Shown here: positions 1-8,620 of the stretch, one piece after another
How positions within the stretch are numbered: the stretch's first letter is position 1
Layout: each line of letters starts with the position of its first letter
Source of the DNA: Mesorhizobium_G sp050247155
GTDB taxonomy: Bacteria > Pseudomonadota > Alphaproteobacteria > Rhizobiales > Rhizobiaceae
Assembly (NCBI GenBank): GCA_050247155.1
Contig: JBFWUS010000023.1
Span: forward strand, 4,542-68,541
Length of the DNA stretch: 64,000 nt
Direction: 5' to 3'
The notes under the pieces: generated by a model
Databases searched by the model: none
The model's input: only the letters and a program-made list of their open reading frames with translations
Told to the model about the DNA's origin: nothing
Program-made: the position numbers and the translations under genes

Positions 1-660
1 GATGCCGGCGTGCGCCGCATCAATGTTTCGCTGGATACGCTCGACCCGGCGAAATTCCGTCAGATCACGCGCTGGGGCGATGTCTCCAAGGTCATGGCAG
101 GCATCGATGCCGCCCAGGCGGCGGGCCTGAAGATCAAGATCAACGCTGTCGCCCTGAAGGACTTCAACGACGCTGAAATTCCTTCGCTGATGCGCTGGGC
201 GCATGGGCGCGGCATGGATTTGACGGTTATTGAAACCATGCCGATGGGCGAGATCGACGCGGATCGCACCGACCAGTATCTGCCACTGTCGCTTTTGCGG
301 GCACAACTCGAGCAACAGCTCACCTTGACCGACATTCCGTTCAAGACCGGCGGTCCCGCTCGCTATGTCGAAGTGGCGGAGACCGGCGGCCGGCTCGGCT
401 TCATCACGCCGATGACGCATAATTTCTGCGAAAGCTGCAATCGCGTCAGACTCACTTGCACCGGCACACTTTATATGTGTCTGGGCCAGGAAGACGCCGC
501 CGACCTGCGCACGCCGCTACGGGCGTCCGAAGGTAATGAACTCCTCTCCAACGCTATCGACGAAGCCATTGGGCGCAAACCCAAAGGCCACGACTTCGTC
601 ATCGACCGGCGCACCAAGCGGCCGTCCGTGTCAAGGCATATGAGCGTGACCGGCGGCTGA
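1..660 (+). CDS. moaA: GTP 3',8-cyclase MoaA, C-terminal part
   Basis: Radical-SAM enzyme that starts molybdenum cofactor synthesis by rearranging GTP. Only the last 219 codons are in the window; the reading frame is open from base 1 and the N-terminal radical-SAM CxxxCxxC lies upstream. Seen: the C-terminal second [4Fe-4S] motif FCESCNRVRLTC...MC (CX2CX13C, about 424-480), which binds substrate GTP in this family, and the C-terminal tail ending in Gly-Gly (VTGG), a conserved and functionally important end of MoaA. mobA and mobB further downstream belong to the same cofactor pathway. Confidence 0.95.
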   Translation, partial: DAGVRRINVSLDTLDPAKFRQITRWGDVSKVMAGIDAAQAAGLKIKINAVALKDFNDAEIPSLMRWAHGRGMDLTVIETMPMGEIDADRTDQYLPLSLLRAQLEQQLTLTDIPFKTGGPARYVEVAETGGRLGFITPMTHNFCESCNRVRLTCTGTLYMCLGQEDAADLRTPLRASEGNELLSNAIDEAIGRKPKGHDFVIDRRTKRPSVSRHMSVTGG

Positions 661-781
661 GTTACGCCGGCGCGTAGCCTGCCAGCATTGCATCGGCCCA
701 TCCGCTGGCTCATGTGATTGGCGTTTGATTGTCAGAACTTGATTGCTATGCGTGGCATTCAAACTCCACGGATTCGGTCTT

Positions 782-1702
782 TTGCCCCTTTCTGCCAATC
801 AGCGCGGCGCAGCCTTCATGGTTGCTTCGCAGGCCGCGTTCATGCTGAACGACACGCTGGTGAAAATTGCCACCGGCTCGATCGGCATTGGTCAAATCAT
901 GCTGGTGCGCGGCATATTCGCGACTGCCCTGATCGTCGTTCTGGTTTGGCGATTGGGGCATTTTCAGCCGCCGCGGCGGCTGGCGAGCCCGGCGATCATA
1001 TGCCGGGTGGTGGGCGAGATTGGCGGGACGATCTTCTATCTCATAGCCTTGGCGCACTTGCCGATCGCAAACGTAGCGGCCGTATTTCAGGCTCTTCCTC
1101 TCGCCGTTACAATGAGCGCGGCGCTTTTTTTCGGCGAAAAAGTCGGACCTCGACGCTGGCTCGCTATTGCAGTCGGTTTCATTGGTGTTCTGATTATCGT
1201 CAGGCCGGGCATGGAAGGCTTCAACGCCTATTCGACCTATGTGCTTGCCTGTGTCGTATTCTGCGCCATTCGCGATCTTGCGACTCGCAGGATTTCCGCC
1301 GAGATTCCCTCGACGTTCATCGTCCTGCTAACGGCAGCAGCCGTTACGCTATGCGGCGGTGCGCTTATTCCATTGACAGGCGGTTGGGAGCCGATGACCA
1401 TGCCGTTGCTGGCGGTTTTGATCACCGCAGCTGTACTGGTGCTTGCCGGATATCAGTTCATCATCCAGTCCATGCGGATCGGCGACATCTCGTTTGTCGC
1501 GCCGTTCCGGTACACGGCGTTGCTTTGGGCGATCGCCGCCGGCTACATCGTATTTCTTAACGTTCCTGACATTCCGATGTTGATCGGATCCTTTGTAGTT
1601 GTTGCATCTGGATTATACACGCTCTATCGCGAAAGGATCGTCGGCAGATCCAGGCCGGTTACGGAAACGACAGGCCCGTCCACGGCTGTCGACGGGTTAT
1701 AA
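782..1702 (+). CDS. EamA/DMT-family transporter
   Basis: Predicted inner-membrane drug/metabolite transporter of about 306 residues with roughly ten hydrophobic segments in two halves, as in the EamA family; the substrate is unknown. The start is uncertain. The frame is open from a TTG at 743, but the family-like N-terminus (PLSANQRGA, then the first membrane segment) begins at a TTG at 782; neither has a clear Shine-Dalgarno. It ends 2 bases before the next transporter start and is probably co-transcribed with it. Confidence 0.8.
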   Translation: MPLSANQRGAAFMVASQAAFMLNDTLVKIATGSIGIGQIMLVRGIFATALIVVLVWRLGHFQPPRRLASPAIICRVVGEIGGTIFYLIALAHLPIANVAAVFQALPLAVTMSAALFFGEKVGPRRWLAIAVGFIGVLIIVRPGMEGFNAYSTYVLACVVFCAIRDLATRRISAEIPSTFIVLLTAAAVTLCGGALIPLTGGWEPMTMPLLAVLITAAVLVLAGYQFIIQSMRIGDISFVAPFRYTALLWAIAAGYIVFLNVPDIPMLIGSFVVVASGLYTLYRERIVGRSRPVTETTGPSTAVDGL

Positions 1703-1704
1703 GG

Positions 1705-2913
1705 ATGAGCGATCCCTTCACGAGCGAGCAGATCAAGTCGCCGAACATGGCGACATTGATCATTGCAACGTCGGTCGGCCCGCTGGCGCTCAACGTCTTT
1801 CTTCCGTCGCTTCCGGGCATGGCCCGGTATTTCGCGGTGGACTACGGCGTCGTGCAACTGGCCCTGTCGTTGTACCTGGTGGCGATGGCCTTTCTTCAGC
1901 TCGGACTCGGCCCAGCATCGGATCGTTATGGCAGGCGGCCCGTTTTGATCGTCTCCTTTTCGATATTCCTGGTCGCTACCATTGCCGCAATCTTCTCGCC
2001 GAACGTGCATGTACTGCTGGTTTGCCGCATCTTCCAGGCCTTCGCCGCATCGGGCATCGTGCTGTCCCGCGCGATCGTCCGCGATACGGTCGATACTGAG
2101 GATGCGGCCAGCAAGATCGGCTACATCACCATGGGCATGAGCGTCACGCCGATGATCGCACCGTTCATCGGCGGTTATCTCGACGAGATTTATGGATGGA
2201 AAGCCACCTTCTGGCTGACGTTCGGGCTGGGGCTCGTGGCGCTTGTCGTCGTCTATCTTGATTTGACCGAAACCAATCGCAATCGCTCCTCGTCTTTCGG
2301 CCAGCAATTTCGGACCTACCCGGAACTGCTCTCTTCTCCCCGCTTCTGGGGTTACACGCTAACGGCCACATTTGCCTCCGGCGCATTCTTCGCTTTCCTC
2401 GGCGGAGGCCCATACGTCTCGACGGAGATGCTGAAATTGACACCATCTCAATATGGGTTCTATTTCGGCATCATTTCGATCGGCTATATGATCGGTAATT
2501 TCATTTCCGGCCGGTTCTCACGGCGCGTCGGCATGAACCGAATGATGTTCGCCGGGAACATTGCGGCGACCATCGGGCTGGCCACGTCGCTGATACTCTT
2601 CCTCGGTGGGTCGATGCACCCCTTAGCCTTGTTCGGTCCAGCCGCCTTTGTGGGTATGGGCAACGGCATGACTCTACCCAGCGCCAATGCCGGCATCGTC
2701 AGCGTCCAGCCACATCTGGCCGGCTCCGCCTCAGGATTGGGGGGAGCGCTGACGCTCGGAGGTGGCGCGATGCTGGCAGCGATCACTGCAGCCCTCCTGT
2801 CACCGCAATCCGGACCCTACCCGCTCTTGATCGTCACTTTGCTGTCGGCCATCGCCGGTATGCTGACGACCGTTTGGATCATACGCAGGGCCGCGGTCGC
2901 CGGCGACCTTTGA
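1705..2913 (+). CDS. MFS exporter, Bcr/CflA-like
   Basis: Major facilitator superfamily transporter of 402 residues with about twelve membrane segments. The loop 2-3 signature DRYGRRPVL (residues about 73-81) is the typical MFS motif A, and the overall pattern resembles Bcr/CflA drug-resistance exporters. The substrate is not predictable. The ATG at 1705 follows the preceding stop by two bases, with AAGG overlapping the junction. The stop codon overlaps the mobA start (TGATG at 2911-2915), so translation is likely coupled. Confidence 0.85.
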   Translation: MSDPFTSEQIKSPNMATLIIATSVGPLALNVFLPSLPGMARYFAVDYGVVQLALSLYLVAMAFLQLGLGPASDRYGRRPVLIVSFSIFLVATIAAIFSPNVHVLLVCRIFQAFAASGIVLSRAIVRDTVDTEDAASKIGYITMGMSVTPMIAPFIGGYLDEIYGWKATFWLTFGLGLVALVVVYLDLTETNRNRSSSFGQQFRTYPELLSSPRFWGYTLTATFASGAFFAFLGGGPYVSTEMLKLTPSQYGFYFGIISIGYMIGNFISGRFSRRVGMNRMMFAGNIAATIGLATSLILFLGGSMHPLALFGPAAFVGMGNGMTLPSANAGIVSVQPHLAGSASGLGGALTLGGGAMLAAITAALLSPQSGPYPLLIVTLLSAIAGMLTTVWIIRRAAVAGDL

Positions 2914-3548
2914 TGGCCGCCGTTGCAGGTCTCATCCTCGCCGGCGGTCGTTCCAGCCGTATGGGCGGCGGCGACAAGACAGCTCTTACGCTCGGCGGCT
3001 TGTCGATGGTTCAGATCATTGCCGACCGCCTCCGGCCGCAGGTAGATAAGATCGCCGTCAGCTCGAACAGCGACCCCGCCAGCCTGCCCTCACTCGGACT
3101 TCCTTTGCTGGCCGACAGCATTCCCGGCTTTCAAGGACCGCTCGCTGGCATTCTGGCCGGACTCGAATGGGCACTGTCGATTCAAGCCGAGCGGCTAATC
3201 ACGGTCGCCGGCGACACGCCGTTTTTTCCAACAGACCTGGCGACAAGACTGACGGGCGCGCCGGCTGACCACATCGTCGTAGCGGCCTCGCAACGCGGCG
3301 TTCATCCGACTTTTGCGCTGTGGCCGACGGCGCTCGCGAGCGATCTACGCCGTCATCTGGAGACGGGCGGAACGCGAAAAGTCGTCGCCTTCATCGAACG
3401 ATATCCCCACACCGCCGTGACGTTCGACAATGTCGCCCTGCACGGCGGCTCGGTAGATCCATTCTTCAACATCAACACGCCCGACGATCTTGCCGAAGCA
3501 CGCCGCCTGCTGCATGACGACGGCAAGAGCGAGATGAGGTCAGATTGA
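2913..3548 (+). CDS. mobA: Molybdenum cofactor guanylyltransferase MobA
   Basis: Cytoplasmic enzyme that transfers GMP from GTP to molybdopterin-Mo to form the guanine dinucleotide cofactor. Seen: nucleotide-binding LILAGGRSSRMGGGDK at residues 7-22, then the metal-binding VAGDTPFF segment, 211 residues in total, normal for the family. The ATG at 2913 overlaps the upstream stop and fits the conserved N-terminus; the frame is open further upstream to 2874, inside the MFS gene. The final seven codons and stop lie inside the left arm of the inverted-repeat element at 3527-3793, so the C-terminal KSEMRSD tail comes from that element. Confidence 0.95.
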   Translation: MAAVAGLILAGGRSSRMGGGDKTALTLGGLSMVQIIADRLRPQVDKIAVSSNSDPASLPSLGLPLLADSIPGFQGPLAGILAGLEWALSIQAERLITVAGDTPFFPTDLATRLTGAPADHIVVAASQRGVHPTFALWPTALASDLRRHLETGGTRKVVAFIERYPHTAVTFDNVALHGGSVDPFFNINTPDDLAEARRLLHDDGKSEMRSD

Positions 3549-3793
3549 GCCATTCTGTTTGTCGTTTGGCGAGGCGATCCGCTAGGAAGGACGCGAAGGT
3601 CGGGCTGGTTGCCCGGCCGAGCGGCCTGACGACGTGGGCGTCCGCCAAACGCAAACCCAAAGGGCCGGGCTGGTTTGGGCCAATTCCTTCGGCCTCCGTC
3701 TCGGCCGGACAACCAGTCCGACCTTCGCCGAAGCCCTCGACCTTGGCCCAAACCATCGCCGGCAGAATGGTTCAATCTAGCCTCATCTCGCTC
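3527..3793. repeat. Palindromic element with 31-bp terminal inverted repeats
   Basis: The left arm 3527-3557 and right arm 3763-3793 are inverted copies matching at 28 of 31 positions. Inside, a second nested pair (3596-3621 against 3702-3727) matches at 24 of 26 positions, and shorter complementary segments lie between. As RNA this would fold into one long branched hairpin. It sits between mobA and mobB and overlaps the mobA stop. The architecture is that of a MITE or intergenic palindromic element. I see no transposase and no second copy in this window. The short open frames across it are artefacts of the GC-rich palindrome. Confidence 0.75.
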
Positions 3794-3795
3794 TA

Positions 3796-4311
3796 ATGAC
3801 TCATCGCGTATTCGGCATTACCGGCTGGAAGAATTCTGGCAAGACCACGCTGACCGAAAGGCTCGTCACTGAGCTAACTCGTCGTGGCCGGCGCGTCTCG
3901 ACCGTCAAGCATGCCCACCACGCCTTCGACATCGACAAGGAAGGCACTGACAGCTTTCGACATCGCGCGGCCGGCGCGAGCGAAGTCGCGATCATCTCTG
4001 GCAATCGCTGGGCCTTGATGCACGAGCTGCGCGACGAGCAGGAACCTTCTCTCGAGGCGATTCTGGAAAGGCTTGCCCCTTGCGATTTGGTGTTGGTCGA
4101 GGGCTACAAGCGTGAATCGCACGACAAGATCGAGACCCGCCGCCTGGAAGCGAAGGATCGAGCCCCGCTGAGCGATGGTGATCCGCACATCGTCGCTATC
4201 GCGGCAGATCACGCCGTGAACGACACGATACTGCCGGTTTTCATGCTCGACGATATTGGTTCGATCGCCGATTTCATCGAGGCGTGGACCGCGCTAAAGC
4301 GGCTGGCATGA
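3796..4311 (+). CDS. mobB: Molybdopterin-guanine dinucleotide biosynthesis protein MobB
   Basis: GTP-binding accessory protein of the MobA step. Seen: P-loop GITGWKNSGKTTL at residues 6-18, then the family motifs VSTVKHAHH and DLVLVEGYK; 171 residues is normal. The ATG at 3796 comes directly after the right arm of the palindromic element, so any mobA-mobB read-through must cross that structure. The stop overlaps the next start (ATGA at 4308-4311), indicating coupling with the radical-SAM gene. Confidence 0.93.
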   Translation: MTHRVFGITGWKNSGKTTLTERLVTELTRRGRRVSTVKHAHHAFDIDKEGTDSFRHRAAGASEVAIISGNRWALMHELRDEQEPSLEAILERLAPCDLVLVEGYKRESHDKIETRRLEAKDRAPLSDGDPHIVAIAADHAVNDTILPVFMLDDIGSIADFIEAWTALKRLA

Positions 4312-5372
4312 CCAAGCACTATCAAATCGCCAGAAGCGCCCTTATTTCGGTCGAGGAGCTCGTCGCTGCGGGCTATGTCGCGCCCGGGGAAACTGGGGCG
4401 CTCGGCGAAGTCGAGCGGCACTTCAAAGTCCGCGTTTCGGCCGAGATGGTGAACGCCATGCAAGGCGCAGACGGTGATGCTATCCGCCACCAATTCATTC
4501 CGGCTGCCGACGAGTTGCTGACCCGCGAAGAGGAATTGGCCGATCCGATCGGCGACAGGTCACACAGCCCGGTGAAAGGCGTAGTGCATCGCTACCCCGA
4601 TCGCGCGCTGCTCACGCCGACCCATATCTGCGAGGTCTATTGCCGCTTCTGCTTCCGGCGAGAGACGGTCGGCGGCGAAGGGCGGCTTACCGACGAGGAG
4701 TTGGACGCCGCGATCGCCTATATCCGCGCCAATGCGGATATCTGGGAAGTGATACTGACCGGCGGCGACCCACTTGTGTTGAGCCCGCGTCGTCTGGCCG
4801 CCATCCTGAAAGCCCTCGGCGAGATAGAGCATGTGCAGATTGTGCGCCTGCATACCCGGGTGCCGATCGTCGCGCCGGGCAAAATAAGCGCGGACCTGGT
4901 TGCGGCGCTGCGCGGCTTCCCGAGCACATATGTCGTTATCCATACCAACCACGCCGCGGAGATCACCGACAACGTGCGATCCGCGCTGGGCCGGCTTGCC
5001 GACGCCGGCCTTCCGCTCTTGTCGCAGACCGTGCTTTTGAAGAACATCAACGACAGCGCCGAGGCGTTGTCCCGACTATTTCGCCTGTTGGTGCGCAACC
5101 GGGTCAAACCCTACTACCTGCACCACACCGACCTTGCGCGCGGCACCAGCCACTTTCGTGTTCCGATCGCGCAAGGACAGAGGATCATGGCCGAGTTGCG
5201 CGGCCGCCTCTCCGGCCTGTGCTTGCCGACTTATGTCCTCGACATACCAGGCGGTCACGGCAAAGCGCCTATCGGTCCCGGCTATATCGACTCGGCAGGC
5301 GCTCCAGGTGAATATCGAGTCGAGGATTACAACGGCGGCCGGCACATCTACCGGGATATTTTGACCGAATAG
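4308..5372 (+). CDS. Lysine 2,3-aminomutase-like radical SAM protein (possibly EpmB)
   Basis: A 354-residue radical-SAM/PLP protein. Seen: cluster motif CEVYCRFCF (CX3CX2C) in the first half, TGGDPL downstream of it, and the PLP-lysine region PGGHGKAPIGP near the end. It is shorter than true lysine 2,3-aminomutase and close in size to EpmB, which makes beta-lysine for elongation factor P. However, no efp or epmA is nearby; its neighbour is mobB, which it overlaps by 4 bases. The ATG at 4308 was preferred over an in-frame start at 4284 because it fits the coupling and the family N-terminus. Confidence 0.85.
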   Translation: MTKHYQIARSALISVEELVAAGYVAPGETGALGEVERHFKVRVSAEMVNAMQGADGDAIRHQFIPAADELLTREEELADPIGDRSHSPVKGVVHRYPDRALLTPTHICEVYCRFCFRRETVGGEGRLTDEELDAAIAYIRANADIWEVILTGGDPLVLSPRRLAAILKALGEIEHVQIVRLHTRVPIVAPGKISADLVAALRGFPSTYVVIHTNHAAEITDNVRSALGRLADAGLPLLSQTVLLKNINDSAEALSRLFRLLVRNRVKPYYLHHTDLARGTSHFRVPIAQGQRIMAELRGRLSGLCLPTYVLDIPGGHGKAPIGPGYIDSAGAPGEYRVEDYNGGRHIYRDILTE

Positions 5373-5551
5373 TCCGTCCCCAGAAATGCTTCGCCGTCGG
5401 ACCACCCAGCGGCAGTCCTCCACGCAAAGCCGCCGATTTGCAGTTGCATTTTGCCGGGAAACAATGGGAGTATCCGCGCCAGCGGGCAGACAGAAAGAGC
5501 TGCCTGGGCAAACCGCCAGGGGCGGATCGGGGCACCAAAGAGAGGAACATT

Positions 5552-6337
5552 ATGCGTATTGCACTTCGTATCGCGCTTGCAGCGTCGGCCGCCTTGTTGG
5601 CCATTGGCGCTGCCCAGGCGCAGGAGCGAACCATCAAGATCGGCACCGAAGGCGCTTATCCACCCTTCAACAACAAGACCGCCGACGGCAAGCTGGAAGG
5701 TTTTGACGTCGATATCGCGAACGCGCTTTGCGAGGAAATGAAGGTCAAGTGCGAGTTCATCACGTCCGACTGGGATGGCATCATCCCCGCCCTGCAGGCT
5801 AGCAAGTTCGATGCCATCATCGCCTCCATGTCGATCACGGATGAGCGCAAACAGCAGGTTGATTTCTCCAAGAAATATTACAACACCCCGTCCGCGATCG
5901 TCGTAGCGAAGGATAGCGACCTCAAGGGTGTCACCAAGGAAGATCTCGCCGGCAAGACGATCGGCGTCGCCACGTCGACAACCCACTATAATTACGCCGA
6001 AAAGACCTACACCGACTCGACGATCAAGGGTTATCCGTCGAGCCAGGAATATATGCTCGACATGGCCAACGGCCGGCTCGATGCAGTCGAGGACGACATC
6101 GTCGTCCTGTCGCAGTGGCTGGCCACGCCGGACGGCGCCTGCTGCAAGATCCTTGGCCAGCCTGATCCTCAGCCGGTCGAGATATTCGGCCCGGGCGCCG
6201 GCATCGCCGTGCGCAAGGGCGACCCGCTGGCCGGCGAGTTCAGCGCCGCCATCGAGGCGATCCGCGCGAACGGCAAGTACAAGGAAATAAACGACAAATA
6301 CTTCAAGTTCGACGTTTACGGAGCGGAAGGCTCCTGA
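5552..6337 (+). CDS. Periplasmic amino-acid-binding protein of an ABC importer
   Basis: Solute-binding protein family 3, similar to the lysine/arginine/ornithine and opine binding proteins. Seen: signal peptide of about 23 residues (cleavage after AQA), mature start QERTIKIGTEGAYPPF, and the typical LEGFDVDIANAL segment; 261 residues. The ATG at 5552 is preferred over upstream in-frame starts because it gives the signal peptide and follows AGAGGAAC. The two permeases downstream complete the membrane part. A basic amino acid is the likely ligand class, but specificity is inferred. Confidence 0.9.
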   Translation: MRIALRIALAASAALLAIGAAQAQERTIKIGTEGAYPPFNNKTADGKLEGFDVDIANALCEEMKVKCEFITSDWDGIIPALQASKFDAIIASMSITDERKQQVDFSKKYYNTPSAIVVAKDSDLKGVTKEDLAGKTIGVATSTTHYNYAEKTYTDSTIKGYPSSQEYMLDMANGRLDAVEDDIVVLSQWLATPDGACCKILGQPDPQPVEIFGPGAGIAVRKGDPLAGEFSAAIEAIRANGKYKEINDKYFKFDVYGAEGS

Positions 6338-6352
6338 TCGATACAGCTAGAA

Positions 6353-6380
6353 AGAGCGGCGACCTGATGGTCGCCGCTTT
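6353..6380 (+). promoter_or_regulatory. Intra-operon hairpin after the binding-protein gene
   Basis: A perfect 10-bp stem (6355-6364 with 6369-6378) and TGAT loop, extended by an A-T and a G-U pair, lies between the binding-protein stop and the first permease. There is no long T-run, so full termination is unlikely. Such hairpins usually protect the upstream mRNA and make the binding protein more abundant than its permeases. Confidence 0.6.
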
Positions 6381-6409
6381 CGCATTCGCGTCGCTCTATC
6401 GGATCGCCA

Positions 6410-7123
6410 ATGGAAAAATACCTCACCCTGATCAGCTTTGGCCCGGAAGGCTGGGGCGACGACATTGCCTGGGGCGTCGTCCAAACGGTGGTATTGGCGC
6501 TGGTTACCTTGCCCTTTGGTCTCCTGCTCGGATTCTTCATTGCATTGGCCAAACAGTCCGCGGAGCCGACTTTGCGGGCGGCCGGCAACGTCTACACAAC
6601 CATCTTCCGGGGTCTGCCTGAGCTCCTCACCCTCTTCCTGATCTTTTTCGGCGGGCAGATCGCTCTGCAACAAATCGTCGGCTTCATCAGCCCCGGTACG
6701 CAGATCGAGGTGAACAGCTTTGTGGCCGGCGTCATCGCCTGCGGCGTGGTCTTCTCGTCTTATGCCAGCGAGGTTTTCCTGTCCGCCTTCCGCGCCATTC
6801 CACGCGGGCAGTATGAGGGCGGCTATGCTGTCGGGCTCTCCTACGGCAAGACGATGCGGCTGGTCGTGCTTCCGCAACTGATCCGCATCGCCCTGCCCGG
6901 CCTCTCCAATCTCTGGCTGATCCTGATCAAGGACACGTCCCTCGTATCGGCCATCGGCCTGACCGAACTGACGCGCAGCGCCTATGAAGCCTCGCGCGTT
7001 GCCAAGGAGCCGTTCCTGTTCTTCGGCGTAGCCTGTCTGATCTATCTCGGTCTCGCCATCGTCTCGTCCATCGGCATCGGTGGCATCGAGAAAGTCGTCG
7101 GACGTCGGGAGCCTGCCCGATGA
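6410..7123 (+). CDS. Amino-acid ABC transporter permease (HisQ type)
   Basis: Inner-membrane permease of 237 residues with about five hydrophobic segments. The cytoplasmic EAA loop that contacts the ATPase is visible as EGGYAVGLSYGKTMRLVVLPQ-like sequence around residues 130-150. It pairs with the following gene as the HisQ/HisM-type heterodimer. The stop overlaps the next start at 7120-7123 (ATGA). Confidence 0.9.
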   Translation: MEKYLTLISFGPEGWGDDIAWGVVQTVVLALVTLPFGLLLGFFIALAKQSAEPTLRAAGNVYTTIFRGLPELLTLFLIFFGGQIALQQIVGFISPGTQIEVNSFVAGVIACGVVFSSYASEVFLSAFRAIPRGQYEGGYAVGLSYGKTMRLVVLPQLIRIALPGLSNLWLILIKDTSLVSAIGLTELTRSAYEASRVAKEPFLFFGVACLIYLGLAIVSSIGIGGIEKVVGRREPAR

Positions 7124-7950
7124 GCCTCGCCCAACAGACCATCACCGCCATCGAGCGCCCGCCGGCGCCCGCGAGACCCTGGAGCGGTCCACGCATCGCC
7201 GGCCATGTGCTGCTTGCCTTCTGGGCCGTGCTCGCCATTGGCCTGATCATGTATCTGGTGCGGGTCTGGAACCCCGAATTCTTCTGGCGCTGGGCCCCGG
7301 TCTACATGAAAGGCCTTGGCGTCACCCTGACCCTCGTTTCCGTCTCGATGGTGCTGGGCGCTTTGTTCTCGCTGCCGGTCGCCTATGCCCGCATGTCCAA
7401 AAACCGGTTTCTGTCTGCCTGGGCATATGCTTACGTCTATTTCTTTCGCGGCACGCCGCTGCTCGCGCAGACCTTCCTGATCTACTATGGCGCGGGCTCG
7501 TTCCGGCCCTTCTTCGAAACGATCGGCCTGTGGTGGTTTTTCCGGGACGGATGGTATTGCGCCATCTTTGCCTTCTCTCTCAACACGGCCGCCTACCAGG
7601 CCGAAATCCTGCGTGGCGCAATCGAAAGCGTGGCGCGCGGGCAGTGGGAGGGCGCTGCGGCGCTGGGCCTCACCAAATGGCAAACGATGCGTAAAATCAT
7701 CTTTCCGCAGGCTATGATCGTGGCGCTGCGCCCGTACGGCAATGAGCTGATCCTGATGATCAAGGGCTCGGCGATCGTGGCGCTGATCACCGTGTTCGAC
7801 CTGATGGGCGAGACCCGCCGCGCCTATTCGCGCAGCTTCGATTTCCAGTCCTATATCTGGGCGGCGCTGATCTACCTGTCGATCGTGGAGGTGCTGCGCC
7901 ACGCTATCGACTGGATCGAGCGCATAATCACCAAGCACCTGATCAGGTAG
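7120..7950 (+). CDS. Amino-acid ABC transporter permease (HisM type)
   Basis: Second permease half, 276 residues, with a longer N-terminus before the first membrane segment. The EAA loop is at EGAAALGLTKWQTMRKIIF (about residues 178-196). It is translationally coupled to the previous permease. No ATP-binding subunit follows: the next gene is antiparallel and its end overlaps this one by 8 bases. The ATPase must be encoded elsewhere or shared with another importer. Confidence 0.9.
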   Translation: MSLAQQTITAIERPPAPARPWSGPRIAGHVLLAFWAVLAIGLIMYLVRVWNPEFFWRWAPVYMKGLGVTLTLVSVSMVLGALFSLPVAYARMSKNRFLSAWAYAYVYFFRGTPLLAQTFLIYYGAGSFRPFFETIGLWWFFRDGWYCAIFAFSLNTAAYQAEILRGAIESVARGQWEGAAALGLTKWQTMRKIIFPQAMIVALRPYGNELILMIKGSAIVALITVFDLMGETRRAYSRSFDFQSYIWAALIYLSIVEVLRHAIDWIERIITKHLIR

Positions 7951-8527
7951 ACGGCCAATCAGGCAGAGCCTGCCCCCGACGCAGATTGAGCCTCATGTAG
8001 GCGTCCAGCCGTCGGGGATAGCGTTCGCGATAGCGCAGCAATTCCGCGATCAGCAGGCCTTTCCGGTCGAGCAGATCGTCTGCCAGGGCGACGAGATTGT
8101 AATTCGGCCAGGGCTTGTTGGTGATCCGCATCAGGTCGTCGAACGCACGGCCCTCGTTGCCATGTCCACGAAGGACTGCAAGAGATATCAAAGCGGTGGC
8201 GGTGCTGCGGCTCGCGCCCATATGGCAATGGACCAGCAATCTCGCGTCCTCGCCGCGCTGGCGCGCAGCCGCCCATCCCGAGACGAATTCGACGATCTCA
8301 CCGAACATCTGGCTGGACAGAAGGGCGGCGCCTGGCGTGTCGAGGTCAGGAAACTTTCTCTGCATGGTGGTGACGGCGCCGAAGCTTGGAATTTTGGCCT
8401 GATCGAGCGCCGGGTCGAGGAGTGAAACGATATGGGTTGGGCGAAACGTCTCCAGGTCGGCGCTGACACGGCCACGATAGAGGGCTGATACGCGCAGGAA
8501 ACTGCCTACGGATTCGTCGATGGTCAT
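7943..8527 (-). CDS. Tyrosine/dual-specificity phosphatase-like protein
   Basis: Cysteine-based phosphatase fold protein of about 194 residues. Seen: signature LVHCHMGASRSTA, a CX5R loop with catalytic Cys and Arg, about residues 111-123. The substrate is unknown. The start is placed at the ATG at 8527; an in-frame start at 8575 would add 16 residues that look unlike the family. It is convergent with, and overlaps by 8 bases, the permease gene. Divergent from the dehydrogenase gene at 8621. Confidence 0.8.
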   Translation of the reverse strand: MTIDESVGSFLRVSALYRGRVSADLETFRPTHIVSLLDPALDQAKIPSFGAVTTMQRKFPDLDTPGAALLSSQMFGEIVEFVSGWAAARQRGEDARLLVHCHMGASRSTATALISLAVLRGHGNEGRAFDDLMRITNKPWPNYNLVALADDLLDRKGLLIAELLRYRERYPRRLDAYMRLNLRRGQALPDWPST

Positions 8528-8620
8528 TTTCAGACTTGGGCTCCCCGCTCCGCCGCGGCTTTCAGATATCGCCAATGTCGTTTACACGGACTTACCAAAT
8601 TGACCCAAGGAACGGAACGC

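Noticed and set aside
3545..3796. Short protein between mobA and mobB
   Set aside because: The frame is made entirely of the two halves of a palindromic element; both strands show similar low-quality frames.
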